64,000 nucleotides of DNA from Notolepis coatsorum (GCA_963971535.1 OZ020593.1:34816576-34880575); one strand, 5' to 3'. Positions 11,148 to 22,814 are shown, counted from the first letter of the stretch. Program-made: numbers and translations. The notes: generated from the letters alone by a model not told the origin.

Positions 11148-11428
11148 CAGAGCATAACTGTTCTAACAGCAATATATAATCCATTTCAGACAGAACGCAC
11201 GCAATAAGTTATAATAATAATAATAATTATTAATGAAAAGTTCTGTATTTTTAAAGTCGTATTTGGGGGCAATTAACCAATGGTAGGCTTTTTTTTTGTG
11301 GTAAGAATTTCTTATTTCGGTAAGAGTGCTCTCGACCACTCTTATAATTTGTTCTTGCCAGAGAAAAAAGCAACAATAAGAAAACTTCGCTGAATCCCAG
11401 GTAAGAACAAAGTAAGAGGAAATGCTAG

Positions 11429-12375
11429 TTAACTCTTTCAGTGCCACTCACGAGATTTCTCGTGTTTTTTTTATAGGTGGTTGCTAGCCACTCACGAGAT
11501 TTCTCGGATTTTATTATTTTTTTTTTTTTTTGCGATCTGAAAAATTATTGCATCACCCGAGCCTACCCGAGTATAGCCGAGGGGCGCCGACGATCACTGT
11601 GGAAAAAAGCGCCCCCTGTCGTCTCCCAGATGACATAAGTGATTTTGGAATGGACTCAATGAAAATGAATGGGGAAAAAAATCCGGTACTCCACATTTTC
11701 CAGTTCACTGATCCAGCCGGGGTTACCACAGTTCATTCTGGAGCCTCAGATCCCCGCGGATCATAGAGATCTACTGTGTCGCGTTGGATCCATACACGTA
11801 TCGATTTTTTCGAATGGTGATCAGGAATTGGAATATACCAGTTGGATACCATCTGATGTCAGGTAAGGACTCTGTGTTATCAGTGGTAGGATAATCGGAG
11901 TAAGTTTGATGAAGTTATAAGCTGTTTTGTGAAATGTCTTCTTTCGGTTTCATTGTAAAAGTCCGAGAGGAAATCAACGGGGCGATTATCAGTGCGCGGC
12001 CGTAATGTGCGTGCGTGCACGTATAATATTGATCATCTAGCGTTTATTTGAAAACGATTCATAAAAAGGCCGACGAATATCAACGTTGTGGAATATTCCA
12101 CTAAAAGACGATTTTCATAGAATGCTCCAGAATTAGCTGTTTTTTATATCAAAACGGGGGCTTTTCTAACTGCTCTGAAACGGAAACGACGCGATAAAAA
12201 AAGAATCTGCCTTCACAGCACTGACTGGAAAATAGTATTTGATAATGCGATGGGCAGATTAGACACATAGCCATAATTTAAAACATAGATTAGGCGATAT
12301 TAACGTTAACATTGGCGCCGATGGTGGCATTCAAGCGGTAAAACGGAAAACCAGGCATGGCATTGAAAGAGTTAA
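11429..12375. mobile_element. piggyBac-like MITE, TTAA-flanked (copy 2)
   Basis: The element is flanked by TTAA on both sides (11429-11432 and 12372-12375). Its 18-bp inverted ends, 'TTAACTCTTTCAGTGCCA' and the complement of 'TGGCATTGAAAGAGTTAA', differ at one position. It is about 939 bp between the TTAA sites and has no transposase frame. It is closely related to 23334-24270. TTAA duplication is the hallmark of piggyBac-type (and some Kolobok-type) transposases. The start of the ends fits piggyBac better. Confidence 0.8.
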
Positions 12376-12418
12376 GAACGAAATCTGTTCTTATATCGCT
12401 TCATACATGAGGCCCAAT

Positions 12419-14470
12419 GTCAATGCCACAGCTCATTGGCCATGGTTGTCATTATAATAATCACCTGCAAGTTGATTACAATCACCTGCTGTTGTATGTC
12501 TGCGATGGAATAACATGAATACTAGATATTATACAAAACAAGGAATTAATGAATGTGAATGTCTTAATTTCCTTCTGCAAGGTTCAAACTCTCTTCTCCA
12601 AGGCCAAGATGTCTTCCATGCTTCTTTGTTACCTCCGCCAAGGCGATGCCAGGCCCGTCCATCTGTTTGTTTGCTTGTAGTGACCAAGATGCCTAGAAAA
12701 GTAATGGTTAGACTGTCATGTAATTTGCTGTACACATTAATGACCCCAAGAGGAAGAAAGCTATTGATTTTGATTACCCCATGACCTTTCTTCTAGCACC
12801 ACCGCCAGGCTGGTCCTTTCTGTTTGTTTGTTTGTTTGTTTGTTTGTCTGTTTATAAGTGAACAAGATATCGTGAAAAGTAATGGTTGGATTGCAATGCA
12901 ATTTGCTTGGCAGATTCATGACCGAAAGAGGAAGAAAGCTATTGTGTTGGTGACCCCATGACCTTTCTATTAGCAGGCCAAACATTTCATTTTCAAACGA
13001 AGGCATCTCCTGATGCATTAGTCATACATTTTCTGCAAGCATCCATGAGGAACAAATATATTCACTTTGGTAACTCTTTGACTTTTCCTCTAGCAACACC
13101 ATCAGGCCAAACTGAGAACAATATATATGGCAGGATTACCTCTAGTTCCCCCATCAGGTACAAATGTCCATTTTAAATGAGCATACCTCCTGACCACTTA
13201 GTTGTACAGTCACAACATTCTCTGGCAATATTAATGACTCATGGAAGGATAAATCTGTTAATTTTGGTGAGCCTTAGCCTGTGACCTTTCATCTAGTACC
13301 ACCATATGATGTGAATCCAAAATGCCTGCCAAATGAACCAAGGTAGAATCTGTAACCTAGGCAACATAATAACCTCTAGGCAAAAGATGACAACATGGTG
13401 CTGCACTTTGTTTACAGTTTTTCTGATGTGGTATAGGGCTAGTGCTGGCCACACCTCATGTTGTACCAAGAGAGGAGAAATTCACAGTATAATAAGTCAT
13501 TAAACTCCCATCCAGTCAGACTAAAACAAAAAAGTAAACAGTGCAATACCAAGTGGGGCTCGTTTGCAGAGAGGTCGCTGTTTGACAACATTTATATTTG
13601 TTAACTAGACATCTTTTGGAGTCTAACAATGTATGTCTTGGTAAATCTTTCGGGGATGCATGGGAGGCCCTCTGGCTAGATTAGAAAGAGTTATTTGAAG
13701 GTAATTCATATACTGTAGCCAAGTAACAAATCACTGGTTCAGTGGTCAATGATTGAATCAATGGCTGTAGTTATTATGATGATTTGTATGTGATAATAAT
13801 ATAGTTGGCTTTTTAGAATGAGCATCCTCTATGGAGCATGTAAGGAGTACAGTGCATGTCTGCAATCTCTGATATCCATACTGTACACACAGCAGGAATG
13901 ATTTGTCACCAAAGTATTAAAGAATTTCAGAACAATTCTGAAATTCATGACTACACTTCGACAGTCGGATCACACCCAACTCAAACTCTAGCAATGTCTG
14001 CATTTTTGGCATTGAGACATAGTTTGAAGTGGCAGTGTGAGATGTTCCACATATGGATTTCAGAAGGGCCACACTACTTCATAACCCAGTAGTACAGCCA
14101 GCAGTGGAATCAGTAAACAGTTCCCTTACTGAAGTAAAAGCAGAAATAACATAAAAAAGGGTGAAGAGTGAATTTCTTTTGTCAAATCAGTTGTGCAATA
14201 GTCACTTTTGGTGAGTTGTTTCTATACAATTCACTTATATGACATTTAGGTATGACACAGGACTACAAAAGCATTTAGTATAGAAATGTGTCCACAGACT
14301 AAAGCAGGGAACCACAATATTTTGTATACAAATTATGCTGAGCAGAATGTAATATCATAACTGTCTATTATTTTTCAGCATTGCATTGCACGTGTCCAGA
14401 GTTAATTATATTAATTTGTTAAATTGTTTACACTGCTTTTTTATTCTATTTTATTTTTTACTTCTCCACT
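12419..14470. repeat. Intergenic block with diverged ~200-bp tandem repeats
   Basis: Between about 12590 and 13330 a unit of roughly 150-250 bp recurs about four times in diverged form. Its key words are 'gaccccatgacctttc', 'ctagcaccaccatcaggcc', 'aagaggaagaaagctattg' and 'aaaagtaatggtt'. A (TTTG)n tract lies at about 12817-12847. The remainder, to 14470, shows nothing that I recognise. Confidence 0.5.
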
Positions 14471-14479
14471 GTACTATAA

Positions 14480-14956
14480 TTATGTCAGACTGCTCACAGG
14501 TACCCGGAAGAGAGCTCACAGCACCCCTGTACTTGCCTCCCTCCACTGGCTCCCGGTGCGCTTTAGAATAGACTTCAAGGTCCTCTTATTGGTCTACAAA
14601 GCCCTTAATGGTAAGGCCCCTGCTTACCTAGCAGACCTCCTCACCCCCTATACCAACGTCAGGGCCTTCAGATAGTCTGACAAAGGTCTCTTAACCACCC
14701 GTAGGTCTAATTTCAAGTCTAGGGGGGACGTGCTTTTGCGGTCGCAGCCCCTGACCTCTGGAATAGCATCCCCATGTCCATTAAATCTGCCCCCTCCATC
14801 GAGTCTTTTAAATTGAAACTCAAAACCCACCTATATCGCCTGGCCTTCCCTGACTCACTTTGACTCTTGCCTTGCTTGTTGACGTGTTGTTCTGTTTTCC
14901 TTTGTCTATCCGTTGGTTGTTTTTTCTGTTTATTCTATACTTTTCTTTGTTCTTAG
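14480..14956 (+). pseudogene. LINE (L2/CR1-type) reverse-transcriptase C-terminus and 3' region, 5' part
   Basis: The conceptual peptide contains 'LHWLPVRFRIDFKVLLLVYK' followed by 'ALNGKAPAYLADLL'. After a stop and shifts come 'SRGGRAFAVAAPDLWNSIPM'-like and 'FKLKLKTHLYRLAF' pieces. These are typical of the C-terminal end of fish L2/CR1-group LINE proteins. It is strongly 5' truncated. It is cut at 14956 by a solo LTR, and its 3' UTR resumes at 16539. Confidence 0.7.
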
Positions 14957-16538
14957 TGTAGCAGGGTGGATTATCCCTGCTTTATGGGAGTGGTTGTACA
15001 CGGCCACCTGGTAGCGGGACGCAGCAGAGCTGAGTCTAGCTGGATCCCCGACTGTAGGCCAGGAATGTCGAAGTGGAGGTCGAGCAGCAGGAGCGGATGG
15101 GACCTAGGATTCACTGACCTAGGGATGGTACTCTGGTCCTTCTTGCCCTCCAGGGCGATCAGCAGTAGCTCCCCACACACCCCCACTTCCCCCAATACTT
15201 CCTTAGCCCTCCCACACCTGATGGCAGTAAGATGGATAATGTTTTCGCTCCCCAAAGCAGTACCCTTCCTTAATGACCTGTAGAGACCTTTAACAATGAA
15301 CTATAGGCAGGGGTGGGGAAAGGGTTAAATAATAATGAGCATTACCCGGGCAGAAAAGGGTTAAGACAACAGACACAGTAACAACACCTTCCCTTTAAGG
15401 GTTTATATATACTGTTCCACTACTCCATAGGTGGGGAGAGAGGGGAGGAAGAGGGAAGGGATAAAGGGGTTACTGAATGGGAATTTTATAAAGGAACACA
15501 CATATTATTACACTCAAAAGAAATTAACAGTGGGCCCACATTTAGCAAATAAAGTCCCATCTAAAGCCGGCTTGAAATGTTTGGGGCGCCCCTATACACT
15601 GCTCTCCAGTGCCCGTTCAAAGCACCGTTTATCTTCACTCTTACAGAGCCTGCTCCCCACAGTAGACTGTCTACCGAACACGTTTCAACACTCAGAGCAC
15701 CTCTGATACTTATCCAAGATGACAGGCCCAACCTCAGCACCGCTAGTCCGGATGCTAAGATGGCCAACGGAGATCCCGCGATAACAGCCAGCGGGGCGGA
15801 GTAGACGCTGGGGCAGGTGATGCTGGTCAACGGCTTGGAGAGGCTGGAGAAGCATGCAGTGTAGTGGCGTCCTCTGCTGGGCTGAAGAGGTGGGACGGCG
15901 TGCGTGCTAAACTGTGGTACTCGCCTAAACACAGCTAAACTGTGGGTCGTGTTGCACCCTCCTGCTATGATGCCTATAAGCAGCTAACGCAAGGTGGCTA
16001 ATGTCTACCACCTGCTCTTCGACGATGCTCGCCTGTTGATTCCTTCACAGGGTCTCTGGCACATGAACCAAACGATAGGCTACCGCAAATATTTCTAGGA
16101 TAACCTGTTGTGTAACTGAGCTTATCCGGCGCATTAATCAAACGCTCAACTACCGCATGTATTTCTGGAATAACCCGTTTTGTAGCTGAGTCTGTTCCTC
16201 GCTTGCTCGCTGGTGCTCTCCTTGTAGACGTCCTCTCTCCTCTGTGTAGAACACCAAAGAGGAAGTCCCTCTCCGTTGCACTTGGCGTTGAACTCATTCT
16301 TCCCTTGATGTCCTTCCTGCCCAGCGACCACCACCGCCCCCCCGGCGGCACCTATATCCTGTGTCGCTATGAAACGTCAATGTTTTGAAGAAAGATAATC
16401 AAAGAGAACCGCATGTCCATGTCCAGGAGGGATGATCAAGAGCGGTCAACTGGTTACAACGTCCTTGTGAACACAGGGAATGCAAAAGATTAACGTTAGC
16501 CACCCTGAATAATAGCCAGACATATTCAGGTGGCTACA
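14957..16538. mobile_element. Candidate solo LTR (1.58 kb) inserted in a LINE 3' UTR
   Basis: It starts TGTAGC and ends GCTACA, and is flanked by TTAG on both sides (14953-14956 and 16539-16542). Joining the flanks gives a continuous LINE 3' end ('cttagctatgtgaagcactt'), so the whole block is one insertion. It contains a TATA-like 'gtttatatatactg' near 15402 and an 'aataaa' near 15548. I see no gag or pol frame. Two imperfect ~75-bp repeats lie at about 16070-16200. Its length is large for an LTR, so a short internally deleted retroelement is the alternative. Strand not determined. Confidence 0.6.
16068..16200. repeat. Imperfect direct repeat (~75 bp x 2)
   Basis: The words 'ctaccgcaaatatttctagg' and 'ctaccgcatgtatttctgga', each followed by a 'ataacc.gtt.tgtaactgagc' pattern, occur twice about 75 bp apart, inside the solo LTR. 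This may be a regulatory duplication of the LTR. Confidence 0.5.
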
Positions 16539-16599
16539 TTAGCTATGTGAAGCACTTTGGTTGACAAGCGTCATGTCTAAATGTGCTATATAAATACAT

Positions 16600-16631
<32 letters not shown>

Positions 16632-16632
16632 G
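16539..16632 (+). mobile_element. LINE 3' end, resumed after the solo LTR
   Basis: The sequence 'ctatgtgaagcactttggtt' through 'gctatataaatacattttat' followed by (TTGA)n is a typical LINE 3' terminus. It continues 14480-14956. Confidence 0.7.
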
Positions 16633-16712
16633 TGTGAAAAACATGATAATTGAGTGTCCCTGTCCTTTACAGTTAGCTAGCTAGGATAACTGAAAATAAC
16701 GTGAGACCTAGC

Positions 16713-17201
16713 TAGATAGCTAATGTCTTTTTTTTTATTATCTTTTTCCCCCTCCTTTTTCCGATTTTTCTCCCATCCCACTATTAGTCGTTATGCCAAT
16801 TCCCAACCCCCTTCCTGGTTGTTGTGCACTCCCCCCTACTGTTGGTCCGGGAGGCCGGAGACTGTCACATGCTTTCCTCCGACGCATGTGCAGCCAGCCG
16901 GCAGCCAGCCTGGCAGCGCAGATTCTCACCGGGAGAGTGTAACGTGTGGAAGGTCAAACTACCTCCCTCCAGATCCTACCCTCGCTGTGCAGGCGCCCCG
17001 ACCGAACTGTAGGGGTCGCTGTCCACAACGCCCAGGACCCACCCATCAGCTTTCCCACCCCTAACACTGCCAATTGTGTTAGTATGAACGACCAGCCAAG
17101 CTGATAGCAACGCCGAGAGCTGGATTCGAACCCAGCGTCTCCAGCGTTGATGGCGAGCGCCTTGCCCACTACACCACCTAGCCGCCCTAGATAGCTAATG
17201 T
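16713..17201 (-). mobile_element. tRNA-derived SINE, minus strand, with 14-bp target duplication
   Basis: Body 16727-17187. 'TAGATAGCTAATGT' occurs exactly on both sides (16713-16726 and 17188-17201), a textbook target duplication. Read on the minus strand, the head has the box-A-like 'aggtggtgtagtgggcaagg' and the box-B 'gggttcgaatccag'. The T-rich stretch at 16727-16740 is the complement of the A-rich tail. The same family recurs at 51586-52060 and, as a head fragment, near 44653. The box A and B would act as an internal RNA polymerase III promoter. Confidence 0.88.
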
Positions 17202-17850
17202 TAGCTGGAGAGTTTTAACTATCTCACCCATTAATTAAGGCTATACCATTACTAAAGAGTGGCTTTTATGCTCTACTTACCACTGTATTTCTTTATTTTA
17301 TCCTCATCTTTTTTCTGCTCCAGATGGATAAATCCTCTTCATTTTGCTTGTTTATTATACTAACGTTAGCTAGCAAAGTGCGCGAAAGCCACAGGGGACA
17401 CGTATTAAAATGTTTAAATACCAATTGCACAAACATTTCAATATCAGGATTCAAGTGTGTCAGAGCATTGTTCAACTTACCATAAAACTTAAAAGCAGTG
17501 ACTCCAGTTAACTAAATTTGCCTTCTTGTCCTTGATGAAATTGTTCTTCTGCAGTCTGACTGAGTCTAGTGCACACTCTTCTCAGACTGTCTGTCGTTGC
17601 ACTTGCAATTTTAACTGAAGCAGTTCAAATGAGCTGCTTGGCTACAATGGTTGTCAATCATTTCGCCATCAGCTGTGACTGGTCAGTTCAGAAGAACCCA
17701 CATTGAACTTGAGAGGTTATGTATCCTTCTGTTACCGTTAGTCCTCTGTGTAACTAACCAGCATTATGCATTATTTATTAATAATTTGAGGCATATACAT
17801 ATCTTCTGTATATTGCTATAATTTACTCTTTGATGTCCGGCTCTGACCTG
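17202..17850. other. Unassigned intergenic sequence
   Basis: It is AT-rich with several 'acgttagctagc' words. It has no coding or terminal-repeat signal. Confidence 0.4.
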
Positions 17851-18180
17851 ATTGATTGATTGAAAACTTTATTAACAGATTGCAGAATGAGTACAATACA
17901 GTACAGCTCAATACAGACAATTGTTAAGGGGATGCAGACCAGAGAAAGACTTTCATCTTGTTTACATCAGGGTCCCCCATTTTTTCAATTCATAATGACA
18001 TTTATGACATACACAACAACATACAGATATATATCATGACATACATGACATACAGATATACAGTACTGTTACATTTGTGAGATATGCAAATATATAGTAC
18101 TGTTAAACAGAGATCCTAACAGAAAATATATACATATTAGGGGGAGGAAACTGTACATTATTTCGGAGGGGTTTGGTGGG
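17851..18180 (-). mobile_element. LINE 3' tail, TCAA-repeat family (copy 2, minus strand)
   Basis: It begins with (ATTG)n, the complement of the TCAA tail. It continues with the complement of the shared block seen at 10905-11147, 24671-25165 and 41985-42327, including 'catcagggtcccccat' at about 17966-17981. It is 5' truncated with no coding sequence. Confidence 0.7.
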
Positions 18181-18470
18181 TGGGAGGGGGGGTTTAGACA
18201 TTTACGGGGGCCAGGTGCTCTTTGTCTTTCTTTGAGAGTGGTTTTGAAGGTGGGACCGGTTCAGAAGAACCCACATTGAACTTGAGAGGTTATGTATCCT
18301 TTATTCCTTCCGCGCTGACAAATTATAGTCCCCTGTGTAACCACTGTAACCAGAGTGCTACGGTTTAAATTTGCATCAGCTTACGCCAATATGGGGGGGC
18401 ACATACATTTAGTAATTTAGGGCAGGGGCACATACCTTTAGTCATTTAGGGCAGGGGCACAATGGGGGCA

Positions 18471-18875
18471 TGTAACGTTCTGGGTCCTATCCTCCTTAGG
18501 ATAGTATCCTACTGTCTACCTGGGTCACTTCCTGTTGTTATGGGTTCACCTTGTATGTCACCACTGAATTTCTGTCATCACTAATTGTCTGTCACACCTG
18601 GGTGCTGTCATTGGTTGTCAGACTGCTGTCACTCATTGACAGCGTGGAATGTTTGGTATGTGCCTATTTAACGTTTGCTCTATCTTTGTCATTTGCTAGA
18701 GCTTCACCTAAACTACGGACAAGATTACAGATGGAACAAGCACTGACCTAAAGTCCTTATCACTGTATTCGTATACTCTTATCCTGGTAATAAACAGTAC
18801 ACCTGTTTTGGAAGAGTAAACCTATCTCTGTCTCGTTCTTCGACAACTTGGAAGTCACTTACCCCGTTCGTAACA
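18471..18875 (+). mobile_element. Solo LTR, Gypsy-type family
   Basis: It starts TGTAACG and ends CGTAACA, and is flanked by GGGGCA on both sides (18465-18470 and 18876-18881). A TATA-like 'tatttaa' sits at 18665-18671 and an AATAAA at 18789-18794, in the order expected for U3-R. The first ~230 bp resemble, in reverse orientation, the truncated LTR at 25803-26019 next to the Gypsy pol remnant. Shared words are 'tgtaacgttctgg' at the start and 'ggaatgtttggtat' before the TATA region. It therefore probably belongs to the same Gypsy family and arose by recombination between two LTRs. Confidence 0.82.
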
Positions 18876-18881
18876 GGGGCA

Positions 18882-19560
18882 CATACATTTAGTCATTTAG
18901 CTGACGCTTTTATCCAAAGCGACAAGTCATCAGGAAGGGCACAACTCTATCAGCTGAGTAACAATGTTCATCAAAGTGTTGAGTGCTAACAGTGTAGGTT
19001 AGTATATTAGGACAAGTGCATGATGACAGTAAGGTTAGTTAGGGTTATATTTTTTAATACTGGGGTCCTGGGGTGGCACCTCAGGGGCACCTGAGATTTC
19101 AGGGGGGGCACGTGCCCCTGGTGCCCCAGTGGTAAAATCGCCCCTGTGTCTGACAACCTATCTGTGCAAATGCAAAATACAAAATTACTACAAAATTATA
19201 TTGAGGAAAAAAGCAACAGTAGAAGTAGTCTCTTCTCTTATATTTAGCTAGTGTCAATCTGTTCTCTTTACCTGCCTGTAATTTAACCTTTTAAACTATG
19301 AGTAGGCATATATCCCTTATCACAGATAAGCACAGATATAGAAAAATCATAAAATATATCACAGAACGTTGAGTCTTGGTATTGTTTGCAATCAGCCTCC
19401 AGCCAGCTTGCTGCCTCCAGACACGGACGTATCCAGGACTTCAAGTGGACTGTAGCTGATAGACCACTCCAGTAGTATGGCTGCAGTCAGAGAGGATTAT
19501 ATTGACAAACCTTGAGAACAGGAAATTGACAAGAGACTGTGCAACATAGAGGTAATCAGT
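18882..19560. other. Dispersed repeat and unassigned intergenic sequence
   Basis: 18882-18990 contains 'catttagctgacgctttta', a very common fish interspersed repeat word. A shorter copy ('acatacatttagt', 'acatacctttagtcattta') flanks the solo LTR on its left at 18400-18460. From 19000 to 19560 I see nothing assignable. Confidence 0.45.
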
Positions 19561-19610
19561 CTGTTAAAGGCACTACTAGGTGGATTTTGTGGGGTATCCA
19601 GGTGGCGTCT

Positions 19611-20028
19611 ATTCGAATACCAACCGGTTCATGCTTCCGTGTTCGCGTTTTGCGAATCTGATTTGCCACTGCCGTTTCTGGTGCGATCTGATTGGCCACG
19701 GACATTTCTGGTCGTGTGACATGTGCGCCCAATCGCGTGACACGCCCATTTCCGCCTCGATCAGCAGCAAACTACCTAATGCCTAGTTTATCACTGGTTA
19801 AGCTTAGGCGACTCTTTTGAAGTTGGTTAAGGTTAGAGTATGGAATCAGGGCTGGCGTTCTATCGGCCTGCTCTAAGACAAACTCTATCCTTAACCAACT
19901 TCGAAAGAGTGCCTAAGCTTAACCGGCGAAAGAACTTGCGTCACACGATTGGTGCAACCAGAAACATCAGTGGCCAATCAGAGCGCAAAACGCGAACGCG
20001 GAAGCATGAACCGGTTGGTATTCGAATA
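19611..20028. repeat. Long palindrome (fold-back MITE), ~418 bp
   Basis: The outer arms 'attcgaataccaaccggttc' and its complement lead inward. Further matching blocks are 'atgcttccg.gttcgcgtttt' and, around the centre, 'ggttaagcttaggc' and 'gaagttggttaagg' with their complements. Nearly the whole segment can fold back on itself. 'atccaggtgg' occurs just outside on both sides (about 19597 and 20033), a possible target duplication. There is no coding capacity. Confidence 0.75.
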
Positions 20029-20095
20029 TAGGAATCCAGGTGGGGTATCTCCCGGGCCTTTCTGTGTGGAGTTTGCATGTTGCAAAATCGACGAC
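20029..20095 (+). mobile_element. SINE-like fragment
   Basis: 'cgggcctttctgtgtggagt' followed by 'ttgcatgtt' matches the body of the SINE-like repeat at 9977-10435. Only this fragment is present. Confidence 0.5.
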
Positions 20096-20607
20096 GTCGT
20101 GCCCCGACCTTTTCCAGATGTTTATACTGATTATTTTTGATGTTTCTGTTCAAATAAAATCTTATGTCCAAACAAATGCATGCAGTTACATTGTCCAATT
20201 ACCTATATTTATTACTTTTTGGGTGGGGGCGCGAGCGTGGGGATTTTTGGTTAGTGAAAATGCTGAGTGGCTAGTGACTTTGGAAAACTACTAGCCACAG
20301 TGGCTGGTGAGCCAAAAAGTTAATGTCAAGCCCTGCTGACAAGGATATATTTTGTTAAAAAAACGTCTTGTAGTAGCTTTAATTACCGATATGGATTATT
20401 ATAAAAATCAATGTTTATCAATCATATTCACTTTTGTTCTCAATTGCATCTTTTTTGCAATTGTAAGGCTGAAAACTGCTACATGTCAATGAAGCAGGTG
20501 CGTCATGAAGTGCTGAGGCTTATATTTTGAAGAAGTGCTGAGGCTTTCATTTAGCAAAAGCCGGCATCACAGGTGCACCTGCATGCTTTTGACAGGTAGC
20601 TGCAGTC

Positions 20608-21047
20608 AGTGGTGGAAAGTAACTAAGTACTCTTACTCAAGTACTGTACTTAAGTACAATACCGAGCTACTTGTACTTTACCTAAGTATTTTAGGGAACT
20701 TTATACTTTTACTTCACTACATACTTCACTACATTTCAAAGGAAATATTATACTTTTTACTCCACTACATTTATCAGTTACTAGTCTATGCAAAGAAAAC
20801 TTTGCATAGAAAACATAACTGGACCACATACCACTTTGACAAAACTTTTAGAGGTCAATGGATCGAGGATTGAAAGCTCCCAAGCACTGGAATACACACA
20901 CATCATGTAGAATGCGTACTTTTACTTTAGATACTTAAGTACAGTCAATAGCAAATACTTCTCTACTTTTACTTAAGTGGAATTTGAATGGAGGACTTTT
21001 ACTTTGACCAGAGTACTCATTTGTCTGGGTGTTTCTACTTTTACTTA
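20608..21047 (+). mobile_element. hAT-like non-autonomous repeat (CAGTGGTGGAAAGTAACT type)
   Basis: The left end 'cagtggtggaaagtaactaa' and many 'acttttacttaagta' words are characteristic of a family widespread in teleosts with hAT-type ends. The expected inverted right end is missing, so the copy is truncated near 21047. Confidence 0.6.
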
Positions 21048-21590
21048 AAGGGGACCTGCATTGCTATTCCTAGCACTATTTGGGCAACTTTACACAATTC
21101 CTGTGAGTCTATGGAAGACATCTGTAAGGTTTATTTAAAAAAAAAAAATCATTGTTTTATATTTCTAATGGAGTACTCAAAAGCATCATTTTCCAGCCTC
21201 AAGATTTCAGCCTGTTATTGGCTGGGCTCCGCCCATAAGCACTTTCAGTGACAGTCATCCACACAGTCTGCGAGAGGCAGACAGAGAGAGAGAGAGCACT
21301 GTGTAAACACAGGTCCCCTTTTCTTTCTCTCTCCCTCTCCCGTTTGAGGAAGTCTTCCACTGTGCCGCGCGCTAGACGGGGCGTTAGTTTTATGCTCCCG
21401 AATCGAGAGAGAGATAGACCGAGAGACGACAGCGCGACGTGCGTGTGTGTATGTGTGCTCTGTCGCGAGGGTCTATCTGATTTTCCCTCTCTCTCTCGCT
21501 CGCTCTCTGTCAAACCCCGTTTGGTGCGCTACAACCACAGAGCCAATCGGATCACTATCCGCTCCATCCTCGCCACGTGATGTCCCCATG
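21048..21590. other. Unassigned repeat-like sequence with (TC)/(GA)-rich tracts
   Basis: This contains GAGA and TCTC tracts (about 21280-21345 and 21485-21510) and an A-run near 21138. Overlapping open frames on both strands are low-complexity artefacts. Confidence 0.4.
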
Positions 21591-21599
21591 CAAATCAAA

Positions 21600-22230
21600 T
21601 CAGAATTACCTGATTTTTTCGACCAGGAAATGAATGACCTCAATTCAATTCAATTTATTTAATGACCACACAGCCAGGCTGGTGGAATTTAGTTTCAGTG
21701 CAGGTTTCATAGCAGTTCCAACATAAAAACATAAAACCACAAAAACATAGAACATATAACATCACTTACAGCGTACATAAAAGAAAACACAATTACATAG
21801 ATACAGTTCAGAGTTTGTGAGTTTGTCCATGTCCATGTCAGCAGAGGTAAGGGGGGTTGCGGGGGGTACTGCAGGGGGGGGGGGGGGGGGTGCTACAGGG
21901 AGTTCAGTGTCCGTATGGCAGTGGGGAAGAAGCTGTTTTTGAACCGGGTTGTTTTGGTGGTCAGGGATCTGTAGCGCCTCCCGGAGGGCAGCAGCTGGAA
22001 GATGTGGTGTGCTGGGTGAGTGGGGTCGGAGATGATTTTCCTGGCTCTCCTGATTGTAATTTGGCGGTGGAGTGATTCGAGGGAAGGGAGGGGGGTGCAG
22101 ATTATTTTTGAGGATTTATTGATGATTCTTTGTAGTTTGTTTTTTGAGTGAGTGTCCAGATTGCTGTACCAAACAGTTATGGAGAAGGTGAGGATGCTTT
22201 GTATAATGGCCTGGTAGAAACGGAGCAAGA
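21600..22230 (-). pseudogene. LINE C-terminal remnant, minus strand
   Basis: The frame at 21893-22228 encodes 'YQAIIQSILTFSITVWYSN', 'LQRIINKSSKIICTPLPSL', 'RRARKIISDPTHPAHHIFQL', 'LPSGRRYRSL' and 'FFPTAIRTLNS'. These are the conserved C-terminal signatures of fish CR1/Rex-type LINE proteins, and the same order is found at 50216-50641. The 3' UTR lies at 21650-21890 with a G-run. The reverse-transcriptase core is absent. Confidence 0.75.
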
Positions 22231-22558
22231 GATGTTTATTGACTCTGTATTACCTGGATGACGGCAATCCGCCAATATGGTATTTAGAGACACAAACACA
22301 TTGATACTAACTCCTATTACTATAATACAATGCTAGACACTGAAAAAAGACATTTATAATGCATGTCACCTTTAAAGGAACACGCCAACTTTTTGGGGAA
22401 ATTAGCTTATTTGCCATCTACCCTGAAGTTAGACAAGCAGATACATAAAAAAAAATTCTCTGTGCATGCATTAGGCTTAGCCTAGCTTAGCGCCATTCAC
22501 TGGAAGTAGGTGTGCCAGTGTAGCCTAGTTCAAAAATATTATTAGACATTTTTGTTTT
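22231..22558. other. Unassigned repeat-like sequence
   Basis: 22370-22490 contains 'ttaaaggaacacgccaactt', a word typical of a fish interspersed repeat. The palindrome at 22562-22734 may belong to the same repeat. Nothing coding is seen. Confidence 0.4.
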
Positions 22559-22561
22559 CTA

Positions 22562-22734
22562 AGCAGATATATATTCGAAAAATATTTTTGCCGAACCACT
22601 GCTGCCTGGGCGCAGTGATTTCATCACCTCAAAAGCCCTGTTGTTTTTTGAAAAACGGGGCTTTTGAGGTGATGAAATCACTGTGCCCAGGCAGCAGCGG
22701 TTCGGCAAAAAATTGTTCCGAGTATATATCTGCT
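22562..22734. repeat. Near-perfect hairpin palindrome (~79-bp arms)
   Basis: The left arm 22562-22640 and right arm 22656-22734 are complementary with only a few mismatches. The core is 'cagtgatttcatcacctcaa' and its complement, and the loop is about 15 bp. Such a transcript would fold into a long double-stranded hairpin. It is most likely a MITE or part of one. Confidence 0.8.
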
Positions 22735-22814
22735 TTATTTTCTTTTTTTACGTGGTAAATACACAGGTCACAACATGTTTACAGGAACGTCACAACATGT
22801 TTACAGGAACGTTT

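Larger units (their letters stand above)
10502..12415. mobile_element. TIR DNA transposon remnant (GGGCCTCAT ends) with nested insertions
   Basis: The ends GGGCCTCAT and ATGAGGCCC are inverted and flanked by AAT on both sides (10499-10501 and 12416-12418), a candidate 3-bp target duplication. The left end resembles the outer sequence of the 2189-3921 element. The inside carries a LINE 3' tail (about 10905-11147) and a piggyBac-like MITE (11429-12375). No transposase remains. Confidence 0.5.
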
